Positions 15,552 to 24,189 of a DNA stretch of 41,222 bases are shown here, in pieces; the stretch's first letter is position 1, and the number at the start of each line of letters is the position of its first letter. Position numbers and translations under genes: made by a program. The stretch spans positions 1-41,222 of the forward strand of contig JAEELW010000092.1 of the NCBI GenBank assembly GCA_016282915.1, in the 5' to 3' direction. Source of the stretch: Lachnospiraceae bacterium (GTDB lineage Bacteria; Bacillota; Clostridia; Lachnospirales; Lachnospiraceae). The notes beneath the pieces were generated by a model. The model ran no database searches, was not told the DNA's origin, and saw only the letters and a list, made by a program, of their open reading frames with translations.

Positions 15552-16829
15552 TCACTTTTTGTACATCCCGCTGATGAAAGTATATGAATCCGCGTCATCC
15601 ACGCTTCCCCATCCCTGCATATAATTGAAATAGTACTCTTCCCCGGTCAACAGATCGGTCAATCCATCTTTACTGAACAGCCGGATGTCATGCTTTGATA
15701 GCATCCTCTTTAATTCTTCCATCTCCCCTGATCCGGTAGCGGGAAGCTGTTCAGGATTGCAACAGATAATGCGCTGGTCTTCGCGACTACACCAAATGAA
15801 ACGTTTTCTCTCCCCCCAATAATCAAATGATCCTATCTTCTCCTCTTCCATCCAGTCTATCAAACTGCAGAATTCCCTAATCCTTTCCATTAAGTCATCA
15901 CCTTCCGTCAGCATATACCACCTGTAACCCGTACTGTCATGATATCCATCGTATCTGGTGTCAGAAAGAAAAGGCTTTTCCCCATCCACAAAATCATGCA
16001 CGATCCTTCGCCCGATCGATATCAGTTTATCTTCATCTATCCACGTTTCACTCCGTATTTTTACTTCCTTCTCGGTAAGGAAGTCTTCCGTGTAATACAG
16101 GATACGTTCCAGTTCCCCCGACTTTTTATATCGGTGATCGGTACCCTCGAATATTTTAAGTCTTACACCGTTCTCCCGTGCATATTCCAGTGTATCCCGA
16201 GGATCCACCACCTCATCCCGCTCGCCCTGAAGGATCAGAACCCGGGACATCGGCTCTTTCCACCAGTTACGTTCATCCACGCTATGCTTTTTAAGCCCCT
16301 CATAAAAATCATATCCGATCTTTATGGGCCGTTCATATCCCAGAGTCAGTTTCCTGCCGGATTCCAGCTTTTTAAATTCTTCATCGGGTACAAGCTTCCG
16401 GAACACTTTATCCATCCTGAGGGCCGGCGATCGAAGGATGATCTTTTCAAAGGCTGTGGAATTCTCCGATCTGTTCCAATATAAGAGTGCGATATACCCG
16501 CCGAAACTTGTCGCGAAGCAGCTGATCTTTTTCTCCGGCCACAGCTTCCTTAATGTCAGGATCGCCTTCTTAAGATACAGCAGGCAGTATTCTACGGTGA
16601 AATGCTCATCCGGCTCCGTGCTCTTTCCGTGTGCCGGCCAGTCAAACGCTGCCACAGCGATCCCTTTGCTGTCCAGCGCCCTTCGAAGGGCCGCAATCAC
16701 CGAACTTTCCTTATCCCCGCCAAAACCATGCAGACAGAGAAGGATCTGCTGATGATCTTCACGGATATTGGAATCGATCGGGAATTCCGGCATTCTTTCC
16801 TGCTCTGTTTCGTTTTGTTTAAACCACAT
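15552..16829 (-). CDS. Alpha/beta hydrolase with unknown C-terminal domain
   Basis: The first 250 residues of this 425-residue protein form an alpha/beta hydrolase: oxyanion loop LCLHGFGGDKES, nucleophile Ser in CFATSFGGYIAL, acid Asp in LQGERDEVVDP and His in GTDHRY. The last 175 residues are a separate acidic domain rich in aromatics that I do not recognise. It lies 4 bases after the second ADP-ribosylglycohydrolase and is surely co-transcribed. AAGGAG directly abuts the first ATG, so that start is poor; the ATG beginning MPEFPID 13 residues in is an alternative. Confidence 0.8.
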   Translation of the reverse strand: MWFKQNETEQERMPEFPIDSNIREDHQQILLCLHGFGGDKESSVIAALRRALDSKGIAVAAFDWPAHGKSTEPDEHFTVEYCLLYLKKAILTLRKLWPEKKISCFATSFGGYIALLYWNRSENSTAFEKIILRSPALRMDKVFRKLVPDEEFKKLESGRKLTLGYERPIKIGYDFYEGLKKHSVDERNWWKEPMSRVLILQGERDEVVDPRDTLEYARENGVRLKIFEGTDHRYKKSGELERILYYTEDFLTEKEVKIRSETWIDEDKLISIGRRIVHDFVDGEKPFLSDTRYDGYHDSTGYRWYMLTEGDDLMERIREFCSLIDWMEEEKIGSFDYWGERKRFIWCSREDQRIICCNPEQLPATGSGEMEELKRMLSKHDIRLFSKDGLTDLLTGEEYYFNYMQGWGSVDDADSYTFISGMYKK

Positions 16830-16833
16830 CTCC

Positions 16834-18033
16834 TTATCTTCCCCCCTCCATATATTTTCTGATCCAGACCGGATCCCTGTAACTGCCGTATTCCTCCATC
16901 ACACATCCGTAACACAGATCATCCGCGATCTCCAGGATGAGATCCGACAGTTCCAGATCCTCTTTCCACCTCTGATCGATCGCCTCATATCCGCAGAGCG
17001 CCCCGAGGATATTCCCGGCCACCGCGCCGGTCGTATCGCTGTCCCCGCTGTGATTTACTGCCGCGATGATACCGTGGGAGAAATCATTCCGGTAACGCAG
17101 CGCACAGTACAGTGCGATCCCCAGCGTCTCCTCCGCTACCCAACCGGCACCGATACGATGAATGTTTGATACGTCATCATCCTGATTCTCCGCCAGAGTC
17201 AGCGCCAGATCCGCAATGGCCAGCAGCTCTGCAAGATGATCCTCATCCTTATAGATCCGCCGTATCGTATCTTTGGCTTCCAGTATAATATCCTCCAGAC
17301 TCATTTCCCTCTGAGGATAAACAATACGGTTGATCACATGAACGAGAAAGGCCGCCGGCATATATCCGAGAGTATGGCAGTGGGTGATCCTCGCGATCTC
17401 CCCGCCCTCCTGATCAACAGCGTCCAGCGTCTCCCCGCCGTGATAGTCCAGCGCCATCGGAGCGACCCGCATCAGTCCGCCGTTCCCCTTGCTGTCATTT
17501 CTTTTACGGATCACATCCGGATAGCCGTATTTGCTGTGGTTCTTCAATTCTTCCAGCGCAGAAATACAGGTATTGCCCGGAACTCTTGTGGCATAAAGCT
17601 CCGGCACATTCATAAGCCAGCATATCCTTCGAACGTCTTTTTTAATGCCCGCGATATCATATATGTTCTGTGTTTCAAACCATTCCAGATAAGCTTCATA
17701 GACATAAGCCGCCACCGGGCCCATCATCCCCCGCAAACATCCTCTGGTCTCACCCACGAGTATCCCGTTTGCCGTAAACAGCGTCATCTGGGTATCATCG
17801 GATATCAGGGCTTTTCGCTTTTTAGCATCCAGCTCATAGATCGTGATACCCCGCTGTCCGTACTTCTTCCATATGGCATCTTCTTTCATGAACTCGATCG
17901 GATATCCCAGCGCATCACCGACCGCTCCGCCGAAAAGACAGCCCCGGATCTTATCCCGGTAAACCTCCCTTTCCCGGCGCTTTTCCTCCACCTTCCGCAT
18001 CTCTTCCGTTTCCGTATTGTTCACAGGACTCAT
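16834..18033 (-). CDS. ADP-ribosylglycohydrolase family protein (second copy)
   Basis: This 399-residue DraG/ARH-fold enzyme shows GCLFGGAVGDALGYPIEFM, LISDDTQMTLFTANG, GNGGLMRVAPMALDY, ITHCHTLGYMPAAF and VNHSGDSDTTGAVAGNILGAL. The metal-binding aspartates appear intact. A basic, glutamate-rich N-terminal helix of about 28 residues precedes the fold. It is sandwiched between the zinc-ribbon/DUF6273 gene (21-base gap) and the alpha/beta hydrolase (4-base gap), implying a three-gene unit. ATG start with AGAGGAG upstream. Confidence 0.92.
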   Translation of the reverse strand: MSPVNNTETEEMRKVEEKRREREVYRDKIRGCLFGGAVGDALGYPIEFMKEDAIWKKYGQRGITIYELDAKKRKALISDDTQMTLFTANGILVGETRGCLRGMMGPVAAYVYEAYLEWFETQNIYDIAGIKKDVRRICWLMNVPELYATRVPGNTCISALEELKNHSKYGYPDVIRKRNDSKGNGGLMRVAPMALDYHGGETLDAVDQEGGEIARITHCHTLGYMPAAFLVHVINRIVYPQREMSLEDIILEAKDTIRRIYKDEDHLAELLAIADLALTLAENQDDDVSNIHRIGAGWVAEETLGIALYCALRYRNDFSHGIIAAVNHSGDSDTTGAVAGNILGALCGYEAIDQRWKEDLELSDLILEIADDLCYGCVMEEYGSYRDPVWIRKYMEGGR

Positions 18034-18054
18034 TGTCTTATCTCCTCTCTACTC

Positions 18055-20199
18055 TCACCTTGAAAGTTCCAGAAGTATATCATCATAGCTCTTCATCTGA
18101 AATGTCTTCATCCTTCTTTTGTATGAGTCATATTCCTTATCGTACTCATCTTTCGCACCTTTTTTGAATGCGCCATTTACATAATACTGATCATCGTATT
18201 TTGCCAGTATATATCTTGTTTCTCCTTCTTCAAAGGAGATAACGGCACTTTCATCTAACATGTCATCACATGTGATTACAGTACCTTCCCTTTCATTATA
18301 TCCAATCGCCTCATAGCAGATATAAACATAGGACACTCTTCCATCCCTCATGATCTTGCACATCCCCACCCAGGAACTGTAATCATCCTCATATCGGACA
18401 AACAACTCCGGAATATCGTCATCATCAACATAGGCAAGTTCAAACCCCGTTGCCCAGATATCCTGATAGTATTCCGTCTTTTCAGACATATACCATTCTT
18501 TTTCACTTTCTATATAATCCCGGTAAGACGCCCTCCAGTCATAATCTTCCTTTTGGGGTAATCGGATCTCTTCAGCGCTCTCCCCTATATACATCCATAA
18601 CGCAGGACGAATGCCCAGATTTGCAGTTACATTCTCCATCGGCCCAATCTGGCCGAAGATGATCCACATATCATCACGGAGCCACCACTCACCATTTCCG
18701 CCATCATAGTGAGGCACTTTCATAGAGGCATACGTTGTATACCGGGCCTGCAGATCTTCTGTAATTGGTTGTCCGGGTCCGTAATAACGTGGGCTCAAAT
18801 CCGGAAAGTATCTTCCTTGAATATCATTAATTGATAAAAGAAAAATCTTATCAAGGGTAGATACCGTTTTTCCTTCCAAATCCAGAAAACTGGTAAGATA
18901 ATCCTTTTCGTCTGGTACTGTGCTTCGAATCCTTCCCCGTTCCAATTCATCAAACGCAGAAGGGAAAAAATCGCTGTTCAGCCACTCTCTGATATAATTG
19001 CTTTCCCATCCGCTCTCGTAGTCATAATGATCCGGATCATCGGTATATGGCAGTACATCGAGAAGGTATTCACTCATCAGCAGCGCCCACCCACCATCGA
19101 CATCAAGGACTCTCCATTCGATCGGTTCCGCACCGTTATTGAAATCTCCATCCTGTTCATAATGCCCGAAGAAAATGCTATTCCCTTGTAAAGTAAAATC
19201 ATTTTCACCGATGCGAACAAATTCATGGTCCATATCATCATAGATGAAGAACGCCGGAGTTTCCTCCCGATATCCACTCTCATAGCTAATATCACAGGCT
19301 GCATATTCTTCTCTTCTCTTGTAAAGACCGGACCAGTTGCGGGATTCCTTCAGTTCATGCACTTTTCCTTCTTTTACCCCGAACACATAGGAATTGCTGA
19401 CGGAACCGCCCGCGCTGTATTCCCATACCAGTAGTTTATCCCTGCCGGTATCCAGCAGATGTCCTTCCTTTTCGTATTCGGGGAGATATCCCATAAACGG
19501 CTCATCTGTGTTTACCGGCTTCACTTCACAGTCCGCTGATATATAGTATAATCTGACATTCATTATCGTTAAGGGATCTGTCTTGTCATCTCCTGTAATA
19601 CCAAACGCTTCATAAGCCCCATCCCCATCCATATCATCGTAAAAGAAATGCAGAAGGTTTTCACCCTTTATATATTCCGAAAAAACTTTATACATTCTGT
19701 CATACAGCTCATCCTTCCCCTTCTGTTTATTCGTCTGAACCTCAGTTTTATCCTCTCTGATCGTCGCAAGCATCCTCTTCAGGCTTTCATCACCTGTTTT
19801 TTCAAATCCTTCTTCCAGGATACTCTCTGCTTCGTCATATTCTCTCTGCGCAACATATACTTCCGCTAATCCCCGGTATGCTCCCGGTTTTTCCGGATCG
19901 ATCCGGATCGCATCCCTGTAAGCAGCAGAAGCATGATCATAATCCAGCAGATCTATATAACGTTCTGCCAGCTCGATCTGTTCATCATATTTTTTTTCCA
20001 CATTTCCGGAGAAGATCATAAACAAGAGTATTCCGGACACAATAAGAACAAGGAGTGCACCCAAAAGCACAAATGGCCACAGCCGCTTTTTCTTTCTGAC
20101 CGCTTCTATATTTTCTTCCTGTACCAAAAGCGGCGTCCCGCATTTATGACAAAATTTCTGCCCTTCTTTCAATTGTGTTCCACAGGTTTTACAAAACAT
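18055..20199 (-). CDS. Zinc-ribbon membrane protein with TPR-like and DUF6273 domains
   Basis: This 714-residue protein starts with a zinc ribbon (Cys3, Cys6, Cys17, Cys20 in MFCKTCGTQ and FCHKCGTP). One membrane segment follows (about 41-65), then a TPR-like region (about 70-165: YDHASAAYRDAIRIDP, YDEAESILEEGFEKTG). From about 330 to 540 there is a DUF6273-like domain (IEWRVLDVDGGWALLMSEYLLD, NYIREWLNSDFFPSAF, WWLRDD). The topology suggests a cytoplasmic zinc ribbon and a large external part. The function of DUF6273 is unknown to me. ATG start with GGAGG 9 bases upstream; it is probably the first gene of the unit ending at 15552. Confidence 0.8.
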   Translation of the reverse strand: MFCKTCGTQLKEGQKFCHKCGTPLLVQEENIEAVRKKKRLWPFVLLGALLVLIVSGILLFMIFSGNVEKKYDEQIELAERYIDLLDYDHASAAYRDAIRIDPEKPGAYRGLAEVYVAQREYDEAESILEEGFEKTGDESLKRMLATIREDKTEVQTNKQKGKDELYDRMYKVFSEYIKGENLLHFFYDDMDGDGAYEAFGITGDDKTDPLTIMNVRLYYISADCEVKPVNTDEPFMGYLPEYEKEGHLLDTGRDKLLVWEYSAGGSVSNSYVFGVKEGKVHELKESRNWSGLYKRREEYAACDISYESGYREETPAFFIYDDMDHEFVRIGENDFTLQGNSIFFGHYEQDGDFNNGAEPIEWRVLDVDGGWALLMSEYLLDVLPYTDDPDHYDYESGWESNYIREWLNSDFFPSAFDELERGRIRSTVPDEKDYLTSFLDLEGKTVSTLDKIFLLSINDIQGRYFPDLSPRYYGPGQPITEDLQARYTTYASMKVPHYDGGNGEWWLRDDMWIIFGQIGPMENVTANLGIRPALWMYIGESAEEIRLPQKEDYDWRASYRDYIESEKEWYMSEKTEYYQDIWATGFELAYVDDDDIPELFVRYEDDYSSWVGMCKIMRDGRVSYVYICYEAIGYNEREGTVITCDDMLDESAVISFEEGETRYILAKYDDQYYVNGAFKKGAKDEYDKEYDSYKRRMKTFQMKSYDDILLELSR

Positions 20200-20458
20200 A
20201 TATGTGACCCTCCGGCTCCTCGTGATCCCCCATATACCATTGGTATGTACATATCATACCGCAGAATTTCCTAATAATGGTCGCTCAGTGAACGACCCTT
20301 CCCCAAAAAACCGAGTGCCTTTGGTGTCCTGCTCTGATAGAATCACAAATACAGAGTCTTGCTTATTAACAGAGCGCGGTTTAGAAAGGTTCTTTTACCG
20401 GTATGCAAGCTCATCTGTCAAATGAGTGTATTTCCAAATAGCCCGGGATGTGAAGTAT

Positions 20459-20884
20459 CTATTCATTCCAGCCGTTCTCCCAGCCCTCTTTCAGATACGC
20501 TTCCAGCATTTCCATGAGGCTGTCATACTCTCCGCCATCGTTACTTCCGGCAAATCCGATCGCATACTTATGAGCAGCGGCATCATATATAAAGCTTTCA
20601 TCGTCAAGACAGCCCAGCCAGATGGCACGCTGATCATCCTGCCACCATTCAAAAAGACTTCTGTCATTGCAGACAAAATAATTGAATAAACTGTTCGTCT
20701 GGCTGTAAAAATCTTCAAGTTCATCCGCGACCCGCCGGTCAACACCATATTCTCTGCAGAGTTCCCGGAAGCCGTTTAATTCCGCATCCGTTGCCGGCTC
20801 AAGCCTTACACAATGGCCTCGGCATATGTATTCATCTTCCTCACTTTTCCCGCAATACTTTTCAAACAATTCCTTAACGGTCAT
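20459..20884 (-). CDS. Small acidic protein, possibly SUKH/SMI1-KNR4-like
   Basis: This 141-residue acidic protein has the layout of SUKH-type proteins: a helical region ending in ADELEDFYSQTNSLFNYF, a strand-rich middle (IWLGCLDDESFIYD, YAIGFAGSNDGGEYDSL) and a C-terminal helix (MEMLEAYLKEGW). SUKH proteins are often immunity proteins of polymorphic toxins, but I see no toxin next to it, so this is weak. The start is taken as the ATG at 20884 behind GGAGAAGGG; a TTG two codons earlier is possible. Confidence 0.55.
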   Translation of the reverse strand: MTVKELFEKYCGKSEEDEYICRGHCVRLEPATDAELNGFRELCREYGVDRRVADELEDFYSQTNSLFNYFVCNDRSLFEWWQDDQRAIWLGCLDDESFIYDAAAHKYAIGFAGSNDGGEYDSLMEMLEAYLKEGWENGWNE

Positions 20885-20986
20885 AGCCAACCCTTCTCCT
20901 TCACTCCATGCTGAAGAATGCTTACCTCTTCCCGGATCATATCCATATTTTTCATACTCCCGTCTCCGGAAGCTTCCTTAATGCAT

Positions 20987-21811
20987 TTACTCCGTTTCCT
21001 CTTTACCGGAGTCTTTGGATCCGCATAGGTACCCAAAGAGCATATGGCTTAAGGCTGTATCCTTCCTTGCCCTTTCCCTGTTAAAATCAAATATATCTTC
21101 GCTGCATTCCTCAATATGCTGTATCAACGGAAGTACCTCGCTCGCGGGAACTACGATTCCATATTTCAGCTTTCTTTCCGCATAAGCCCGTACTTCCTCT
21201 AACAGAGTCTGCAATTCTTCATACGCCTCATCACGGATATACTTTTGCAATTTCATTTCAACGCCGGACTCCCGCAGCGAAAACAAAAACCCGTTGGCTT
21301 CCACAGAAACATAAGTTATACGATCCTCCGGAATGGCTGTATGGTTGTATCTCTCGGTAAGATATTGATAGAAGGCTGCTGACAGCTTGTGTACATATTT
21401 CCGCTCCACACCACGCAGCAGTTCCGCTTCTACCTGTCTGTATACTTCCGCAATAACGTCTCTGAGATATAATCCTTTTCTTTTGTCCGGCATTTTTATA
21501 CCGCTTTCCCGGATCTCGCAAAGCAAAGATAACACGATCTCCGGCTTTTTATCATACAGATAGACTGCCAGCTTCATGATCGGAGTGAAATTTCTGAGTG
21601 TATATATACTGTTGGTGATCTCCGCACGGATAAACGCTGCTTTGTATACAGGTATTGTTACAACCTCATACCTGGTATGTAAGTATGCGTAATATGCCTT
21701 TTTCAGCTCTTCCGTATATTCTTCCGGAATATCCCGCAGCAATTCGGCTTCCACGCCGTAATATACTGCCTCCGTCAATTCTTCAACGATATCGTTGATA
21801 ATATGATCCAT
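20987..21811 (-). CDS. Unknown protein built from an internal duplication
   Basis: This helical protein of about 274 residues has no family I recognise. Two halves repeat: VEAELLRDIPEEY followed by AYYAYLHTRYE and TIP (about residues 20-55), and VEAELLRGVERKY followed by AFYQYLTERYN and AIP (about 130-170). Each is followed by a matching IYTLRN or LFSLRE segment. No signal peptide, membrane segment or catalytic motif is visible. ATG start at 21811 behind AAGGA; a TTG two codons earlier is possible. It is adjacent to the SUKH-like gene on the same strand. Its promoter region (21812-22024) shows no clear consensus. Confidence 0.65.
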   Translation of the reverse strand: MDHIINDIVEELTEAVYYGVEAELLRDIPEEYTEELKKAYYAYLHTRYEVVTIPVYKAAFIRAEITNSIYTLRNFTPIMKLAVYLYDKKPEIVLSLLCEIRESGIKMPDKRKGLYLRDVIAEVYRQVEAELLRGVERKYVHKLSAAFYQYLTERYNHTAIPEDRITYVSVEANGFLFSLRESGVEMKLQKYIRDEAYEELQTLLEEVRAYAERKLKYGIVVPASEVLPLIQHIEECSEDIFDFNRERARKDTALSHMLFGYLCGSKDSGKEETE

Positions 21812-22024
21812 GCTCAATTCCTTTCCCGGATCACGTATCCGCGCCGATCCGTTCTTCTGTCTGATTGCATTCTCCCTGCCCCGGCCTTCAGATTACAGTA
21901 TCCGGAATCCTTTATATGATACAACATACGCGTGCTGATCACAAGGGAATTGACATGCTGTTTGGACCTTGCGAATCGAATGCTCCATTCCATTTTCGCA
22001 TTGCAATTTCAGTCAATCGTATAT

Positions 22025-22053
22025 TAGACTTTCCCTTCTGATTGTGATAGAAT
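22025..22053 (+). promoter_or_regulatory. Promoter of the broken kinase gene
   Basis: TAGACT (22025-22030), a 17-base spacer and TAGAAT (22048-22053) lie 32 bases before the TTG start at 22086. The elements match sigma-A consensus at four or five of six positions each. It may still drive a short transcript ending at the terminator 22490-22534. Confidence 0.5.
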
Positions 22054-22085
22054 TTGATATACACAGATGAAAGGACAGACCTGCT

Positions 22086-22490
22086 TTGTTTTGCAAAAAA
22101 TGCGGACAGATAATTGATGACGATTCCGAGTTCTGCCGGTATTGCTGAACGGTGATGACACCGGCAGGGAATCTGAATAGATCCATTGATGCTCCGGACC
22201 GTGATGAAAACATAGATCCGATACTCGAAAAGTATCCAATGGCACTTCCCGGCGGAAGTATCCTTGCCGGACAGTATATCATTGAAAAACCGGTCGGACA
22301 GGGCGGTTTCGGGATCACCTATATCGCAAGCGACCACAAAACCAAGCAAAGGGTAGCTCTGAAAGAGTACTTCCCGGAATCTCTTGCTACCCGTATCGAA
22401 CGCTCAACAGTTCGCCCGTTGAGTTTTTCCCGTGAAGAGAATTTCGAATACGGACGGGATCTCTTTCTGGAAGAAGCAATCCAGATATAA
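22086..22490 (+). pseudogene. Truncated Ser/Thr protein kinase with N-terminal zinc ribbon
   Basis: From a TTG at 22086, after AAAGGACAG, the plus strand reads FCKKCGQIIDDDSEFCRYC, a zinc ribbon, and then hits TGA in frame. The same frame continues without shift into a kinase N-lobe: the glycine loop GQYIIEKPVGQGGFGITY, the lysine motif VALKEYFPES, and the start of helix C (LFLEEA). It ends at 22490. The catalytic HRD and DFG parts are absent, so no kinase can be made. A shorter product could start at the ATG at 22152. It is the only plus-strand gene trace in the left two thirds. Confidence 0.8.
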
Positions 22491-22534
22491 AAAAAGCCCC
22501 AAAGCCTGATTTTATGCGGTTTTAGGGCTTTTTT
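22490..22534. terminator. Strong bidirectional intrinsic terminator
   Basis: AAAAAAGCCCCAAAGCC pairs with GGTTTTAGGGCTTTTTT around an 11-base loop, giving A- and T-runs on both sides. It directly follows, and overlaps, the stop codon of the broken kinase gene, and could also end transcripts arriving from the minus-strand genes to the right. Confidence 0.85.
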
Positions 22535-22714
22535 CGAATTTCATTTTTTTAGTTATGTACATATGGTTAAGTTAAGGTTGAAACTGATGATCATAAAAAA
22601 CGGGAAAGATATACAATTCTACCTGTTAGTCTCAGGTAGTCAGAACGAAATACTCCCCGTTTCCTGATGGACCCATCATAGTCTATGACGTAACGTGAAA
22701 GTCAAGAGGTTTTT
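22535..22714 (+). other. Non-coding or remnant stretch with a conserved-looking 27-codon ORF
   Basis: AAACGGG at about 22598 and CCCGTTT at about 22656 form a 7-bp inverted repeat some 60 bases apart. An ATG at 22587, ten bases after AAGG, opens a 26-residue frame that stops at 22667. I recognise neither the peptide nor an insertion sequence end. It may be a fragment of a mobile element or a small structured RNA; nothing decides. Confidence 0.25.
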
Positions 22715-22945
22715 TCATCTTTTTTTATACGGCTTTAAAGCAAACAGACATATGATATCCGCTGTCCACAGAACGCCGGCAGCAATAAACAGGATCAGGG
22801 TATAACGCGGCAGTTCATATTTGGCCATCACCAGCAGATCAAGGCCTGTCACAGCCAGGTACGCACCGATGCCTGCTATGATCGCACAGATCGTGCTCAG
22901 CACAGCCAGCACTGACAGAATAATGACCGGGAGCCATCTTTTCAT
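22715..22945 (-). CDS. Small two-helix membrane protein
   Basis: This 76-residue protein has two hydrophobic segments (about 5-35 and 48-70) separated by a short polar turn, and ends with a basic tail (KPYKKR), suggesting a cytoplasmic C-terminus. No family is recognised. The ATG is preceded by AGGGGGT. It lies 87 bases after the methyltransferase gene on the same strand. Confidence 0.6.
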   Translation of the reverse strand: MKRWLPVIILSVLAVLSTICAIIAGIGAYLAVTGLDLLVMAKYELPRYTLILFIAAGVLWTADIICLFALKPYKKR

Positions 22946-23032
22946 ATCTCACTACCCCCTCACTCACGCAGTCTTTCCAACGTTGCCGCAAAAAGCTCCT
23001 GATATTCATCCTGCTCTTATGACGTTCAAAAA

Positions 23033-23833
23033 TCATGCCGGTCTGAATTTCTTTACCTGCAATTCAGCAACAGAAACATAGTGCTTAACATTGAATACTT
23101 CAGGAGCGCATTCATTCAGCATCTGCATATGTTCCTCATTCCATGCCCGGAGCCGGGCTTCATCCATCGCTGCACCTACTCCCCGGCATGCACGCATACG
23201 GCCATGCCAGCCTTCTCTTGTAAACGGTATATCAACCCTGAACTCTTTTTGCAGAACTATATCAAAAGCGGCAAACAGCTCTTCGGGAACAAAAACGGGG
23301 TGAACCGTATCTCCATAGGAAGACCAGTCCGGGTTATGTTTTAAGATGATCTCCTCGCTTTTCCCTGCAACAGGATCCTCATAAGGCAGCCATCCCATGT
23401 ACAGGATCAGCAGCTTTCCTCCCGGTTTCAGCATCCTCGCAAAACTCTTCGATATCTCCTTCGCGTCCAGATACCATATACACTGGCATACCGTGATAAC
23501 GTCAAAGCTATCATCCGGGTAGTCCACCTTCTCAGCCGGGCAGGTAAAAAAATCTATGTCCATTCCCTTCTCTGATGCGAGCAGCTTTGCCTGCCCGATC
23601 TGATTTTCCGAGATATCGGTTCCGATCCATTTTGCTCCGTACCGATACATATTGCGGGGAAGGACACCGGTCCCGGTTCCGACATCGAGAACCTTCTGAC
23701 CATCCCTGCATAATCCCAGTTCCAAAATGAACTGATAGAATTCATCGGGGTAAATATCTCTGTATTTCGCATAATCCTTTGAAGTATTGCCCCAATCAAA
23801 TGTCTTTCCGTTATCAATATCCGAGAATTGCAT
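23033..23833 (-). CDS. Class I SAM-dependent methyltransferase
   Basis: This 266-residue protein has the Rossmann methyltransferase motifs: motif I KVLDVGTGTGVLPRNMY, the acidic end of strand 2 (WIGTDIS), FDVITVCQCIWYLD and FARMLKPGGKLLILYMGW. It resembles the UbiE/Methyltransf_11 group that acts on small molecules. The substrate is unknown. The ribosome site AAGGAGG lies about 15 bases before the ATG, longer than usual, and no better start is in frame. The YciI-like gene lies just upstream. Confidence 0.87.
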   Translation of the reverse strand: MQFSDIDNGKTFDWGNTSKDYAKYRDIYPDEFYQFILELGLCRDGQKVLDVGTGTGVLPRNMYRYGAKWIGTDISENQIGQAKLLASEKGMDIDFFTCPAEKVDYPDDSFDVITVCQCIWYLDAKEISKSFARMLKPGGKLLILYMGWLPYEDPVAGKSEEIILKHNPDWSSYGDTVHPVFVPEELFAAFDIVLQKEFRVDIPFTREGWHGRMRACRGVGAAMDEARLRAWNEEHMQMLNECAPEVFNVKHYVSVAELQVKKFRPA

Positions 23834-23872
23834 ATATAATAATCCGATCCTCCTTATAAAACATCCCTCTGT

Positions 23873-24157
23873 TTACTTCCCATTTGCGATAACCACATTG
23901 ATCGGCTCGATCTCTATCTTCTCCCAAACCTTTTCAACAACATAAGGTTCATTCGCAATATAGTCATCCAGCTCCTCGCGACTCTCGAAGTCCATGATAA
24001 GGGCTGAACCTTTCATCCTCCCCTCATCATCCAGCAGCCCTCCGGCGCTGATGATATGCGCGCTCATTTTCTTCATTCCTTCCAGATGACGAGGACGTAC
24101 TTCCATACGCTTATCCAGCTTTCCTTCACCATCATACGCTCTGATCAGAAATTGCAT
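23873..24157 (-). CDS. YciI family protein
   Basis: This 94-residue ferredoxin-like-fold protein shows the YciI pattern: an N-terminal strand (FLIRAYDGEG), a conserved-type His in RPRHLEGM, and GSALIMDFESREELDDYIANEPYVVEKVWEKIEIEPI. Members are small putative dehydratases or stress proteins with a His-Asp pair; the biochemical role here is unknown. Forty bases separate it from the methyltransferase gene. Confidence 0.85.
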   Translation of the reverse strand: MQFLIRAYDGEGKLDKRMEVRPRHLEGMKKMSAHIISAGGLLDDEGRMKGSALIMDFESREELDDYIANEPYVVEKVWEKIEIEPINVVIANGK

Positions 24158-24189
24158 GATACATTCTCCCTTCTGTTATATATTCCCCT

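Noticed and set aside
20279-20297. Hairpin GGTCG...CGACC with TCA/TGA inner pairs
   Set aside because: No T-run follows on either strand and it is not placed as an operator relative to a clear promoter. It may be a chance inverted repeat.
22960-23016. A protein-like C-terminus (ending AATLERLRE) on the minus strand
   Set aside because: Only 18 codons are open after a stop, with no start, and the match to any family is too short to call.
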